A stretch of 64,000 nt of DNA, taken from contig NZ_CP066126.1 of assembly GCF_020544465.1 (NCBI RefSeq), forward strand, positions 2,232,001 to 2,296,000, in the 5' to 3' direction. A program made the position numbers and the translations under genes. The notes under the pieces are model-generated. The model saw only the letters and a program-made list of their open reading frames with translations, was not told the origin of the DNA and made no database searches. Shown here piece after piece: positions 8,640-16,647 of this stretch. The stretch's first letter is position 1; the number at the start of each line of letters is the position of its first letter. This DNA comes from Chromobacterium rhizoryzae. GTDB lineage: Bacteria; Pseudomonadota; Gammaproteobacteria; Burkholderiales; Chromobacteriaceae.

Positions 8640-8666
8640 CAGCCGGGCTGACGCCCGGCTGTTTTT
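8640..8666 (+). terminator. Rho-independent terminator of speA
   Basis: AGCCGGGC, loop TGAC, GCCCGGCT followed by GTTTTTG, 24 bp after the speA stop codon. Confidence 0.9.
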
Positions 8667-8879
8667 GTTGGCGCCGCGTCTGTTGTCGAACAGACCGTTC
8701 TGTGCCGGATGACTTTAAGCAATTTCACTTATCGTCGTCTAAGTTCGTGTTTCTGATCGGATTTTTATCTGGATTTTACGCCGGGCGCGGCCGGTTTCGG
8801 GCCGGCGCTTGCAATACGGGCAAACCTTGCTAGTTTGAGAAAGCCAATAATTGATTGGCATAAACATGGGGGTTGCCAT

Positions 8880-9335
8880 ATGTCTTTCTCTAGCGTTCCT
8901 TACTTCCTCACCTATAGCCAAAACACCGCGCTGGGCATTACCGCCAAAGATTCGATGAGCGGTTCCCAGCTGTACCTGCAGCCCATCCAAGGCAACTTCC
9001 TGTCGCTGTTCAACATCGACTTCGCCAACGGCGTGTTCGCGCTGGCCACCAGCGGCAACCAGCTGGTGATCGACATTTCCGACCTGTCCAGCGGCAAGCC
9101 CTTGGTGCTGCGTCCGTACAATCCGTCTTCGCTCAGCCAGCAATGGGACCTGTTCTCCCGTCCGGGCTATATCTCCAGCCGTCAAAACAACAATCTGGTG
9201 ATAGACAACCAAAGCCGCGGCGGCGTGGGCAGCCTGATCTGGCTGTACGAGTTCAACGCTTCGCCGGCTCAGCAATGGGCGCTCAAGCCGCTGACCTCGG
9301 CGCAACGCTCGGAACTGGTGCTGGAAACCGCTTAA
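8880..9335 (+). CDS. Ricin-type beta-trefoil (lectin-like) protein, first of a tandem pair
   Basis: A 151-aa protein without a signal peptide. It carries Gln-x-Trp motifs (QQWDLF, QQWALK), repeated LxLxP and NxLVID blocks, and an alternating beta-strand pattern, all typical of R-type beta-trefoil domains that bind carbohydrate. The start at 8880 is chosen because the paralogue starts at the same place (MSFSSxPYF against MGFSSTSYF). About 45% of positions are shared with the gene at 9555. A MITE copy lies between the two. The sugar bound and the export route are unknown. Confidence 0.65.
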   Translation: MSFSSVPYFLTYSQNTALGITAKDSMSGSQLYLQPIQGNFLSLFNIDFANGVFALATSGNQLVIDISDLSSGKPLVLRPYNPSSLSQQWDLFSRPGYISSRQNNNLVIDNQSRGGVGSLIWLYEFNASPAQQWALKPLTSAQRSELVLETA

Positions 9336-9368
9336 TCAGCGAAGGGCAAAGATCGCGGCGGCGGGCGC

Positions 9369-9514
9369 AAAGAGTCTGTTCAAGGTCTTGCGAGCAAGGG
9401 CGAAACAAGGCGAAAACGGCTGAGAAAGCGGAATGTACGGTTGGTACATGAGCATTTCGAAGGGGTTTTCAACGCCGTCTCGCCAACGCGCAGCAGATCG
9501 TAAACAGGTTCTAA
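9369..9514 (+). mobile_element. MITE-like element, copy B
   Basis: The right end AGATCGTAAACAGGTTC is intact (9495-9511) and followed by TAA. The left end (GAGTCTGTTCAAGGTCT, from 9372) has diverged and is preceded by AAA. The interior matches copies A and D, including AAGCGGAATGTAC and GAGCATTTCGAAGGGGT. It sits between the two lectin-like paralogues. Confidence 0.8.
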
Positions 9515-9554
9515 GGCTCGCCGCCGCTTTTTGGGTTCATGCAAGGAGCAAACG

Positions 9555-9989
9555 ATGGGTTTCAGCAGCACTTCGTATTTCATCACCTCGGCCTATTTCC
9601 CGGATTACGCCATTGTGGCCGAGGATTCGATCAAGGGCTCCCGGCTCAGCCTGCAGCCGTTCCAGAACAATTTCGCCGCCTTGTTCAATATCGACTTCGA
9701 CCGCGGGCTGTTCGCGCTGGCCACCAGCGGCAATCAATTGGTGATCGCCGCCAATGAAGTGGCCGACGGCTCGCCCTTGCAACTGGATCTGCTGCCGGAG
9801 CCCGCGCTGCCCAGCCAGCGCTGGGATGTGTTCTCCCAGCCCGGCAACATCGTCAGCCAGGCCGATCGCACCCTGGCCTTCGGCTTCGGCATGGAAAAAA
9901 TCTTCCCGCCGGCCTTGCGGCTGCGCAAGCTGCATCCCGGCCGGCCGCCGATGTGGATTCTGCGGCCGATGACCGCGCCCGGCGGCTGA
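9555..9989 (+). CDS. Ricin-type beta-trefoil (lectin-like) protein, second of a tandem pair
   Basis: A 144-aa paralogue of the protein encoded at 8880. The middle is nearly identical (LFNIDF, LFALATSGNQLVI), while the C-terminal third has diverged: it keeps SQRWDVFSQPGNI but ends in a proline/arginine-rich segment where the other copy has its second QxW repeat. AAGGAG seven bases before ATG supports the start at 9555. It has no signal peptide. A GC inverted repeat (about 10002-10033) before the convergent LysR gene may terminate transcription. Confidence 0.65.
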   Translation: MGFSSTSYFITSAYFPDYAIVAEDSIKGSRLSLQPFQNNFAALFNIDFDRGLFALATSGNQLVIAANEVADGSPLQLDLLPEPALPSQRWDVFSQPGNIVSQADRTLAFGFGMEKIFPPALRLRKLHPGRPPMWILRPMTAPGG

Positions 9990-10033
9990 GTCCTCGGCGT
10001 CCGCCGCGCCTGGCGTCACGCGCGGCGGCCTTG

Positions 10034-10894
10034 TCAGGAGCGCAGCAACTGCTCGCGCACCCAGACGGCGGCCAGGCCCAGCGGCCGCCGCCGCGACCAC
10101 ACCAGATCGATGTGGCGCGCCTTGGGCCAGCCCGGCGCATGCAGTTCGCTCAGCCGGCCGGCGCCGAAGGAATCCGCCAGCCAGCGCGGCAACTCGGCCC
10201 AGCCGGCGCCCAGGATCGCCATTTCCAGCAGCATCAGATAGCTGGGCGCAAACCAGCAGCGCCGGCTCAGCGTGTCCGGCTTGCTTTCGGTGTAAGTGTT
10301 CAGCCGCAACTCCCGGTGGCCGCTCAGCGCCTGCCGGTCCACCTGCTCCAGCGCCGCCAGCGGATGGCTGCGCGCCACGTACAAAGCCACTTCGCTGACC
10401 TCGCCCAGCGTGGCGTGGCCGATATCGGCCGGGTACTGCTCCAGCGCCGCCATGCAGCCCAGGTGCGCGCGTCCGGTCTGGATCAAGTCCAGCACGTCGT
10501 CCTGTTCGCCCACCAGGCATTCCAGCTCCAAGGCCTCGAAGTGCCGTTCCAACTGCCGGGTCACCTCCTGAAAGCGGGATGACTGGTAGGTGTCGGACAA
10601 GACCAGGGTCAGCCGCGGCTCCAGTCCGGCGGTCAGCAACTGCGCCTGCTGGTTCAATTCATCGCCTATGGCCAGCATCTGCCGCGCGTAGCCCAGCAGA
10701 TGACGGCCGGCCTGGGTCAGCGCCGGCTGGCGGCTGCCGCGGTCGAACAACTGCACCGCCAGATCGATTTCCAGATTGGCGATGGCCTCGCTGATGGTGG
10801 ACTGGCTCTTGCCCAGCCGCCGCGCAGCGGCGGAAAACGAGCCCAGTTCGGCGGCGTTGGCAAACGCCGCCAGCGCGTCTAGCGACATGCTCAT
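10034..10894 (-). CDS. LysR-family regulator of the adjacent efflux genes
   Basis: A 286-aa LysR-type regulator. The N-terminal winged helix-turn-helix (SFSAAARRLGKSQSTISEAIANLE, about 19-42) is followed by a co-inducer-binding domain. The gene is divergent from the first PACE efflux gene, the arrangement known for AceR-AceI. The start at 10894 has GGAG eight bases upstream; a second ATG is at 10888. One arm of the inferred operator touches its start codon, so it probably represses or activates itself. The same operator occurs before the second PACE gene. Inducer unknown; polyamines or biocides would fit the family. Confidence 0.85.
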   Translation of the reverse strand: MSMSLDALAAFANAAELGSFSAAARRLGKSQSTISEAIANLEIDLAVQLFDRGSRQPALTQAGRHLLGYARQMLAIGDELNQQAQLLTAGLEPRLTLVLSDTYQSSRFQEVTRQLERHFEALELECLVGEQDDVLDLIQTGRAHLGCMAALEQYPADIGHATLGEVSEVALYVARSHPLAALEQVDRQALSGHRELRLNTYTESKPDTLSRRCWFAPSYLMLLEMAILGAGWAELPRWLADSFGAGRLSELHAPGWPKARHIDLVWSRRRPLGLAAVWVREQLLRS

Positions 10895-10942
10895 ATCGGT
10901 TTCTCCGATTTAACCCATCTTTATCCTATCCGAAAAACCAAT
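10895..10942. promoter_or_regulatory. Inverted-repeat operator 1 between LysR and the first PACE gene
   Basis: ATCGGTTTCTCCGAT (10895-10909) and ATCCGAAAAACCAAT (10928-10942) are inverted copies of one 15-bp half-site, 18 bp apart. The same pair with the same spacing recurs at 11484-11531. Likely bound by the LysR protein. Confidence 0.65.
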
Positions 10943-11030
10943 AAAAATCGCGTCATTGTCTTGCCAATCAAGCCGCGGCGCAGCAGGTCGCACACCGCTT
11001 CCAAGCGCCGCGGCGGATCAAGGAGAATCG

Positions 11031-11480
11031 ATGCAAGTAAAGAAATCCTGGCTGGAGCGCGCCTTCTACGCCGTGGCTTACGAACTGTGCGCCGTGATGT
11101 TGTTGATGCTCTTGGCCAGCTGGCTATTGAATCAGGACACCGCGCAGATCGGCGCGCTGGCCCTGATGATGACCACGGCGGCGATGTCGTGGAACATCGT
11201 CTTCAACGCGCTGTTCGAACGCGTGGAACGGCGGCGCGGCTGGACGCGGACCCCGGCGTTGCGGGCGGCGCACGCGCTCTTGTTCGAGGGCGGCTTGGTG
11301 ATCCTGCTGGTGCCGCTGGCGGCCTGGTGGCTGGAGATCAGTTACTGGCAGGCCTTCTTGCTGGATATCGGCTTTTTCCTGTTCTTCCTGCCCTATACCT
11401 TTGTTTTCAACTGGCTGTACGACGGACTGCGCGCCAGCCTGTTGCGCCGCCTGAGCCGCGCCCGCGCCGGCATGGCTTGA
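11031..11480 (+). CDS. PACE-family multidrug/biocide efflux protein (AceI-like), copy 1
   Basis: A 149-aa membrane protein with four hydrophobic segments arranged as two bacterial transmembrane pair repeats, the PACE architecture. These proton-coupled exporters remove chlorhexidine, acriflavine or short diamines. The conserved acidic residue of helix 1 (YELCA) and the WNxVFNxxFE and FLPYTFVFNWLYD motifs are present. AAGGAG seven bases before ATG fixes the start at 11031. It is divergent from the LysR gene and shares a duplicated operator with the second PACE gene. About 60% of residues match copy 2, so the pair arose by tandem duplication. Confidence 0.88.
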   Translation: MQVKKSWLERAFYAVAYELCAVMLLMLLASWLLNQDTAQIGALALMMTTAAMSWNIVFNALFERVERRRGWTRTPALRAAHALLFEGGLVILLVPLAAWWLEISYWQAFLLDIGFFLFFLPYTFVFNWLYDGLRASLLRRLSRARAGMA

Positions 11481-11483
11481 TGT

Positions 11484-11531
11484 ATCGGTTTTATCGATGG
11501 TTATTATTTTTTAACCATCCGAAAAACCAAT
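11484..11531. promoter_or_regulatory. Inverted-repeat operator 2 before the second PACE gene
   Basis: ATCGGTTTTATCGAT (11484-11498) and ATCCGAAAAACCAAT (11517-11531), with an 18-bp gap. The right arm is identical to operator 1 and the left arm differs at two positions. This operator starts four bases after the stop of PACE copy 1. Confidence 0.65.
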
Positions 11532-11548
11532 CAGAATAGCGACTATCT

Positions 11549-11697
11549 TGACGTTCACGATCTTGCGGACCATGGCGAGACAAGGCTTTGCGGCCGAGAC
11601 AGCGGAATGCGCGAGCGCTTCATGCGCGTTTCGAAGCGGTCTTCAAGCCTCTGTCCAACAATCCCGCCGCGGCGCAGCGGATCGTGAACGGATTCTT
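11549..11697 (+). mobile_element. MITE-like element, copy C (degenerate)
   Basis: Diverged copy. Remnants of both ends are visible (GTTCACGATCT on the left, GGATCGTGAACGGATTC on the right), as are interior blocks (GGCGAGACAAGGC, GCGTTTCGAAGC). It lies between operator 2 and the second PACE gene, so it has lengthened that leader to about 190 bp. Confidence 0.6.
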
Positions 11698-11722
11698 TAA
11701 ACGGTCATGATTGTGAAATAGT

Positions 11723-12175
11723 ATGAACAAACAAAAATCCTGGCTGGAGCGAGGCTTCCACGCCGTGATGTACGAACTGTGCGCGATGGCCCTGCTGGTG
11801 CCCTTGGCTTCCTTGGTGATGGAACAAAGCCTGCTGCACATGGGCGCGCTGGCCTTCATGATGTCCACCGCGGCCATGTTGTGGAACGTGGTGTTCAATA
11901 TGCTGTTCGACCGCCTGGAAGCGGCGATGGGCTGGAGCCGCACCGTGGGCGTGCGCTGCTTGCACGCGCTGATGTTCGAGGGCGGCCTGGTGTTCATGCT
12001 GGTGCCCTTGGCGGCCTGGTGGCTGAACGTCAGCTACTGGCAGGCTTTCTTGCTGGATTTGGGCTTCTTCGCCTTCTTCCTGCCTTACACTTATGTATTC
12101 AACTGGCTGTACGACGCCCTGCGCGCCAAGCTGCGCGAGCGCGGCGGCAAGCCTTGCGCCGAACTGGAGTCTTGA
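11723..12175 (+). CDS. PACE-family multidrug/biocide efflux protein, copy 2
   Basis: A 150-aa paralogue of the protein at 11031, with the same four membrane segments and motifs (YELCAMALL, WNVVFNMLFD, PYTYVFNWLYDALRAK). Its TGA is directly followed by the ATG of the SMR gene, so the two exporters are probably translated together. Control by the same regulator as copy 1 is inferred from the duplicated operator. Confidence 0.88.
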   Translation: MNKQKSWLERGFHAVMYELCAMALLVPLASLVMEQSLLHMGALAFMMSTAAMLWNVVFNMLFDRLEAAMGWSRTVGVRCLHALMFEGGLVFMLVPLAAWWLNVSYWQAFLLDLGFFAFFLPYTYVFNWLYDALRAKLRERGGKPCAELES

Positions 12176-12508
12176 ATGAAAACCTGGTTGTTCCTGGCCG
12201 TCGCCATCGTCAGCGAGGTGATCGCCACCTCCTCGCTGAAGGCCTCCGACGGCTTTACCCGGATCGGCCCATCCTTGCTGACGGCCGCCGGCTATATGCT
12301 GGCCTTCTACATGCTGTCGCTGACCCTGCGTCAGATCCCGGTGGGCGTGGCTTACGCGCTGTGGTCCGGCGTCGGCATCGTGCTGGTCTCCATCGTCGGC
12401 TGGGTCATGTACGGCCAGAAGCTGGACGCGCCGGCGATGATAGGCATGGGCCTGATCGTGGCCGGGGTCTTGGTGATGAATCTGATGTCCAAGTCCGTGG
12501 CGCATTGA
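12176..12508 (+). CDS. Small multidrug resistance (SMR) transporter, EmrE/SugE type
   Basis: A 110-aa protein with four membrane helices. The essential proton/drug glutamate is in AIVSEVIATSSLK (Glu14). GVAYALWSGVGIV and the helix 4 dimer motif (GMGLIVAGVLVMN) are conserved. SMR proteins act as dual-topology dimers exporting quaternary ammonium compounds or guanidinium; the sequence resembles the EmrE subgroup more than the Gdx subgroup, but this is uncertain. The start codon follows the PACE stop directly. A strong terminator closes the operon. Confidence 0.9.
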   Translation: MKTWLFLAVAIVSEVIATSSLKASDGFTRIGPSLLTAAGYMLAFYMLSLTLRQIPVGVAYALWSGVGIVLVSIVGWVMYGQKLDAPAMIGMGLIVAGVLVMNLMSKSVAH

Positions 12509-12555
12509 GTCGAAGTCCCGCTCTCGGCCCGCGCGGCGGAAGAGGGCGGAACGCA

Positions 12556-12589
12556 AAAACCGGCCGGGAATCCCGGCCGGTTTTATTTT
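12556..12589 (+). terminator. Rho-independent terminator of the PACE-SMR operon
   Basis: AACCGGCCGGGA, TCCCGGCCGGTT, then TTATTTT. A-runs before the stem mean that it may also serve the convergent amidohydrolase gene. Confidence 0.9.
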
Positions 12590-12604
12590 GCGTGATGGCG
12601 CCGC

Positions 12605-14440
12605 TCAGTGCGTCTTGGGATTGTGGAAGACCGGCTTGCCGGCCAGCCAGGTTTGATGCACCGGAATGTCGCGCAGCGATCCGGCCGGCACCGCCGGGTC
12701 CAGCGGGTCCTGTTCCAGGATGGCCAGGTCCGCCAGTTTGCCCGGTTCCAGCGAGCCGACGATGTGGTCCATATGGCACTGCCAGGCGGCGTCCAGCGTC
12801 ACCGCGCGCAGCGCGGAGAGCCGGTCCAGACACTCCGCCGGATTCAGCGCCTGCCGCTCCGGGTCCGCCTCCATCACCCGCGTCACCGCCTGTTCCATCA
12901 TCCGCAGCGTGCCCAGCGGCGACACGAAGTGATCCGAATGCAGGCTGATGCGCAGGCCGGCCTTGAGCGCGGACTGACAGCGGTCCAGCATCTGGGCGCG
13001 TTCGCGGCCCAGGATGGTGGTCTTGAAGGTGTGGCCCCAGTAACCGACGTGGCCGATCAGGAAGCTGGGCGACAGCTTCAGCCGCGCCATGGTGGCGATG
13101 CTGGCGTCGCTCAGCAGCGAGGCGTGTTCGATGCGCGAGCGCAGCGCCAGCTTGGGATTGGGCGCGCCGTCCTTGGCGTTTTCGTCGTACAGCGCCAGTT
13201 CGAAGGCGGCCAGCACGTAATCCACCGCCTGATCGCCGTTGGCGTGCACCAGCACCGGCCAGCCGGCGTTCAGCGCGCGCTGCAACTGGGCGGCGAAGGT
13301 GATGGGCGGCTCGAAGTTGAACAGGCCGCGCGGAGAGACATTGGGCACGCTGTGCTGGTCCGCGCAGCAATAGTCTTGCGATTGGTAGCCGGTCAGGCCC
13401 TGATTGGAGCCGTCGGCGATCAGCTTGAGCGCGCGGATGCTGAAGCGGTCGTCGTCGTGCGGAATGTGATTGGGCTGGAAGGTGTGCAGCCACTGCTCTT
13501 GCAGCCAGTCCTGGTTGGAGTACAGCGCCGCGCCGATGCGCACCGGCGCCAGCGGGCTTTGGGCGAAGGCGCGCAGCAGCGTGATTTCCAGCTGGCCCAT
13601 GGCGGCGCCCAGGCCGGCGTCGAACAGCGTGGTCATGCCTCTGGACGCGGCCTCGTGCAGGATTTCCTGCAGCTTGCTCAGCAAGTGCGGAGCGGCCAGG
13701 CCGGGAATCACCGCCAGCACCTTGCCGACGTCGGCCTCGGTGGTGACCCCCTTGGTGTCGGGGTCCAGCCCGGCCAGCTTCATCGCCGGGGAGTTGGCGT
13801 AACCCAGGTGGCCGGAGGCGTTGATCAGGAAGATGGGCGTCTCGGTGCTGATCTGGTCCAGAAAGGGCTGATCCGGCTCCTGCCATTCCGTCATCAACGA
13901 AGGGTCCACGCCAAAGCCGGTCAGCCATTGCGGCGCGTCGGCGCGCGCGTGGCCGTGCCGGGCGGTCAGCTCGTTGCGCAGCTTCTCGGCAATCCAGCCC
14001 AGATTGTAGCCCGGGCGCAGGATCTGATCCTCGAAGGGGCTCAGATTGACCCAGTTACGGTACAGCGCGCTGGGCAGGATGTGCATATGCGGGTCCACCA
14101 TGCCCGGCAGCAGGGTCTTGCCGCGCAGATCGATCCGCTCCGCGCGCGGCTGGGCCTGCATATCGGCCTCCACCTGCCGCAGGCTGCCCACTGACACCAC
14201 CTTGCCGTGGGCGACGCCCAGCGCGTCCACCCGGCCGGGCTGTCCGCCTTGCAGCGTGTAGATGGGGCCGCCGTGGAAAATGGCCGCGTCCTGATGCAGC
14301 GCCAGCTTGGCGCGCTCGGCGGCGACGCGGATCAGGCCGGACAGGCTTTCGGTCCAGTTGTGATGTTGCAAGGCGTCCAGCTGGGTGGACAGCCGGGGCA
14401 GCGTGCAGCACGCGCAGCCGGGTTGATGGGGAAGGGACAT
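12605..14440 (-). CDS. YtcJ-like metal-dependent amidohydrolase, copy 1
   Basis: A 611-aa amidohydrolase 3 family protein (YtcJ/NfdA group). Metal-binding motifs of the TIM-barrel superfamily are visible: LLPGMVDPHMHILP (the HxH pair), a central HANGDQAVD, SRIEHASL, and SLHSDHFVSPLG (the final Asp). The substrate is probably an N-acyl or N-formyl compound but is not predictable. The N-terminus has an unusual Cys-x-Cys-Cys motif (PGCACCTLPRL) shared with the neighbouring paralogue. The start at 14440 is used because the paralogue begins equivalently. No signal peptide is seen, so a cytoplasmic location is likely. Confidence 0.85.
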   Translation of the reverse strand: MSLPHQPGCACCTLPRLSTQLDALQHHNWTESLSGLIRVAAERAKLALHQDAAIFHGGPIYTLQGGQPGRVDALGVAHGKVVSVGSLRQVEADMQAQPRAERIDLRGKTLLPGMVDPHMHILPSALYRNWVNLSPFEDQILRPGYNLGWIAEKLRNELTARHGHARADAPQWLTGFGVDPSLMTEWQEPDQPFLDQISTETPIFLINASGHLGYANSPAMKLAGLDPDTKGVTTEADVGKVLAVIPGLAAPHLLSKLQEILHEAASRGMTTLFDAGLGAAMGQLEITLLRAFAQSPLAPVRIGAALYSNQDWLQEQWLHTFQPNHIPHDDDRFSIRALKLIADGSNQGLTGYQSQDYCCADQHSVPNVSPRGLFNFEPPITFAAQLQRALNAGWPVLVHANGDQAVDYVLAAFELALYDENAKDGAPNPKLALRSRIEHASLLSDASIATMARLKLSPSFLIGHVGYWGHTFKTTILGRERAQMLDRCQSALKAGLRISLHSDHFVSPLGTLRMMEQAVTRVMEADPERQALNPAECLDRLSALRAVTLDAAWQCHMDHIVGSLEPGKLADLAILEQDPLDPAVPAGSLRDIPVHQTWLAGKPVFHNPKTH

Positions 14441-14578
14441 GGGCGCTCCTGTGCATGGCGTCGGGACGGCGCGGCGGCGCCGCGCACAGGGCGAATTGTA
14501 TGCCGATGGCAAGGGCGCCAGGCTGACAAAAGCTGAGCAAGGCCCGGCCCGCGCCGGGCCCTTGCGCCGCCGCGCGCC

Positions 14579-16465
14579 TCAGACGGGCGGCGCCGATTCC
14601 GTCGCGCAACCCAGCTTGGCGTTCAGATACACCGGCGCGCCGGAGCGCCAGGTCTGCAGCACCGCGATATCGCGCAGATTGCTCACCGCCGGGTCCAGCG
14701 GGTCCTGCTCCAGCACCACCAGATCCGCCAGCTTGCCCGGCTCAAGCGAACCCACGACGTGGTCCATATGGCATTGCCAGGCGGCGTCCAGCGTCACCGC
14801 GCGCAAGGCGCTGAGCCGGTCCAGCCGTTCCGCCGGGTTCAGCGCCGGCTTGCCGCCGGCCTGTTCCGGCGCCGCCTCCATCACCCGGAAAATCGCCTGC
14901 TCCATCATGCGCAAGCCGCCCAGCGGGGTGACGAAGTGATCCGAATGCAGGCTGATGCGCAGGCCGGCGCGCTTGGCGGACAGACAGCGGTCCAGCAGCT
15001 TGGCGCGCGCCTCGCCCAGAATGGTCTGCTGGAAGGCGTGGCCCCAATAGCCGACGTGGCCGATCAAAAAACTGGGCGACAACTGCAGCTGCGCCATCTG
15101 GGAAATGTGCTCGTCGGTCAATAGCGAAGCGTGTTCGATGCGATGGCGCAGCCGCGCGCCGGCGCAATCCGGGCGCAGCGGCGCGGACGGGTGATTGAGC
15201 GCGTGCTCATAAGCCTGCAGCACCTCGTCGATGGCGCGGTCGCCGTTGGCGTGCACCATGGCCGGCCAGCCGTGCTCCACCGCCTGCCGCAAATGCGGGG
15301 TAAAGGCGCTGGGCGGGCGGAAATTGAACAGGCCGGTGGCCGGCACATTGGGCACCTGGTGCTGCGGATAGCATTTATAGGCCTCGGTCTGATAGCCGGT
15401 CAGCCCCTGGTTGGACCCGTCCGACACCAGTTTCAGCGCCTTGATGCTGAAGCGCTTGTCCTCCATGCCGTCCAGGTCCGGGCGGAACAGCCGCGTCCAC
15501 TCGTCCATCTGCCGCGTCTCGTTGGAAAACAGCGCGGCGGCGATGCGCACCGGGTTCAGCGCGGTCTGGGCCACCAGGTCCAGTAGCAAGACCTCGAACA
15601 CCCCCTTGCCGGAACCCAGGCCGGCGTCGAACAGCGTGGTGTTGCCCATCTTGGCCGCGCCGTGCAGCACCTGGCTGATGCTGGCGAGCAGCGTGGTCGG
15701 GGACGGGGAGGGCAGCGCCGGCATCATCTGCAGCACCTGTTCCTCCACCAGCACGCCCTTGCACTCCTGGCTGATGCCGGCCTTGGCCAGCGCCGGCGCG
15801 TTGGCGTAGCCGATATGGCCGGAAGCGTTCATCAGGAAAATGGGGGTCTGATCGCCAAACTGGGCGAACCAGTCCAGATCCGGCTCGGTCCACTCCCGCA
15901 TCAGCGAGGGATCCAGGCCGAAACCCAGCACCCAGGCCGCGCCGTCCTTGGCCTTTTGCTGTTTCTTGGGGTCGGCCAGCGCCGCGCGCACCGTGTCCAC
16001 CACCCCGGCGATGTTGTAATCCGGCTTCAGCGTCTGGCCGGAGAACGCGCCCACGTATTGCCAGGATGAGAACAAGGCGCTGGGCAGGATATGCATGTGG
16101 GGATCGACGAAGCCGGGCAGCAGGGTGCCGCCTTCCAGCGACATCTCCTCCGGTTTCTTATGGCCGGCGGCGGCCATGGCCTGCCGCACCTCCTCGCGCG
16201 AACCCGTCGCCACGATGCGGCCCTTGGCGATGCCGACGGCGTCCACCGTCTGCCTCCCGCTGCTGGCCAGGGTATGGATGGGCCCGCCGTAAATGATCAG
16301 CGTCTGCGGCGGCGAGGGCGGCAACAACCGTTTTTCCTGCTGGCGGATCAGCCGTTTGGCCTCGTCCTGCCAGTCCGGCCGCTCAAACAGCTCATCGTGC
16401 AACTGAGCCAACAAGGGAAGAGTGCAGCAGGCGCAGCCTGGACCGTGCGGGTGATGATGACTCAT
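14579..16465 (-). CDS. YtcJ-like metal-dependent amidohydrolase, copy 2
   Basis: A 628-aa paralogue of the protein encoded at 12605, with the same metal motifs (LLPGFVDPHMHILP, HANGDRAID, RIEHASLL, LHSDHFVTPLG) and the same PGCACCTLP N-terminus, preceded here by a His-rich MSHHHPHG. The two genes are head to tail with a 138-bp gap and probably arose by tandem duplication. They may share a promoter upstream of 16465. Substrate unknown. Confidence 0.85.
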   Translation of the reverse strand: MSHHHPHGPGCACCTLPLLAQLHDELFERPDWQDEAKRLIRQQEKRLLPPSPPQTLIIYGGPIHTLASSGRQTVDAVGIAKGRIVATGSREEVRQAMAAAGHKKPEEMSLEGGTLLPGFVDPHMHILPSALFSSWQYVGAFSGQTLKPDYNIAGVVDTVRAALADPKKQQKAKDGAAWVLGFGLDPSLMREWTEPDLDWFAQFGDQTPIFLMNASGHIGYANAPALAKAGISQECKGVLVEEQVLQMMPALPSPSPTTLLASISQVLHGAAKMGNTTLFDAGLGSGKGVFEVLLLDLVAQTALNPVRIAAALFSNETRQMDEWTRLFRPDLDGMEDKRFSIKALKLVSDGSNQGLTGYQTEAYKCYPQHQVPNVPATGLFNFRPPSAFTPHLRQAVEHGWPAMVHANGDRAIDEVLQAYEHALNHPSAPLRPDCAGARLRHRIEHASLLTDEHISQMAQLQLSPSFLIGHVGYWGHAFQQTILGEARAKLLDRCLSAKRAGLRISLHSDHFVTPLGGLRMMEQAIFRVMEAAPEQAGGKPALNPAERLDRLSALRAVTLDAAWQCHMDHVVGSLEPGKLADLVVLEQDPLDPAVSNLRDIAVLQTWRSGAPVYLNAKLGCATESAPPV

Positions 16466-16617
16466 GGCGGATGTCCGGTTGAAACGCCGGCTCCGGGAGA
16501 AGCGCGGGGCCGCGCGCGAGGAACGGAAAAAGCGATGTCATTATAGGCGGCGTCCCGGCGCAAAAAAACGCCGAACTGGCCATTCGGGCGGGGGCGGGCC
16601 GCCGCGCCCGGCCTCGC

Positions 16618-16647
16618 GGCGCACAGCGGATTGTGAACCGGCTCTCA
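16618..16647 (+). repeat. Remnant right end of the MITE-like element at a stop codon
   Basis: GCGCACAGCGGATTGTGAAC followed by CGGCTC matches the right end of the family (CGCAGCAGATCGTAAACAGGTTC). The following TCA (16645-16647) is the TGA stop codon of the diguanylate cyclase gene on the minus strand, as in copy A. Confidence 0.6.
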
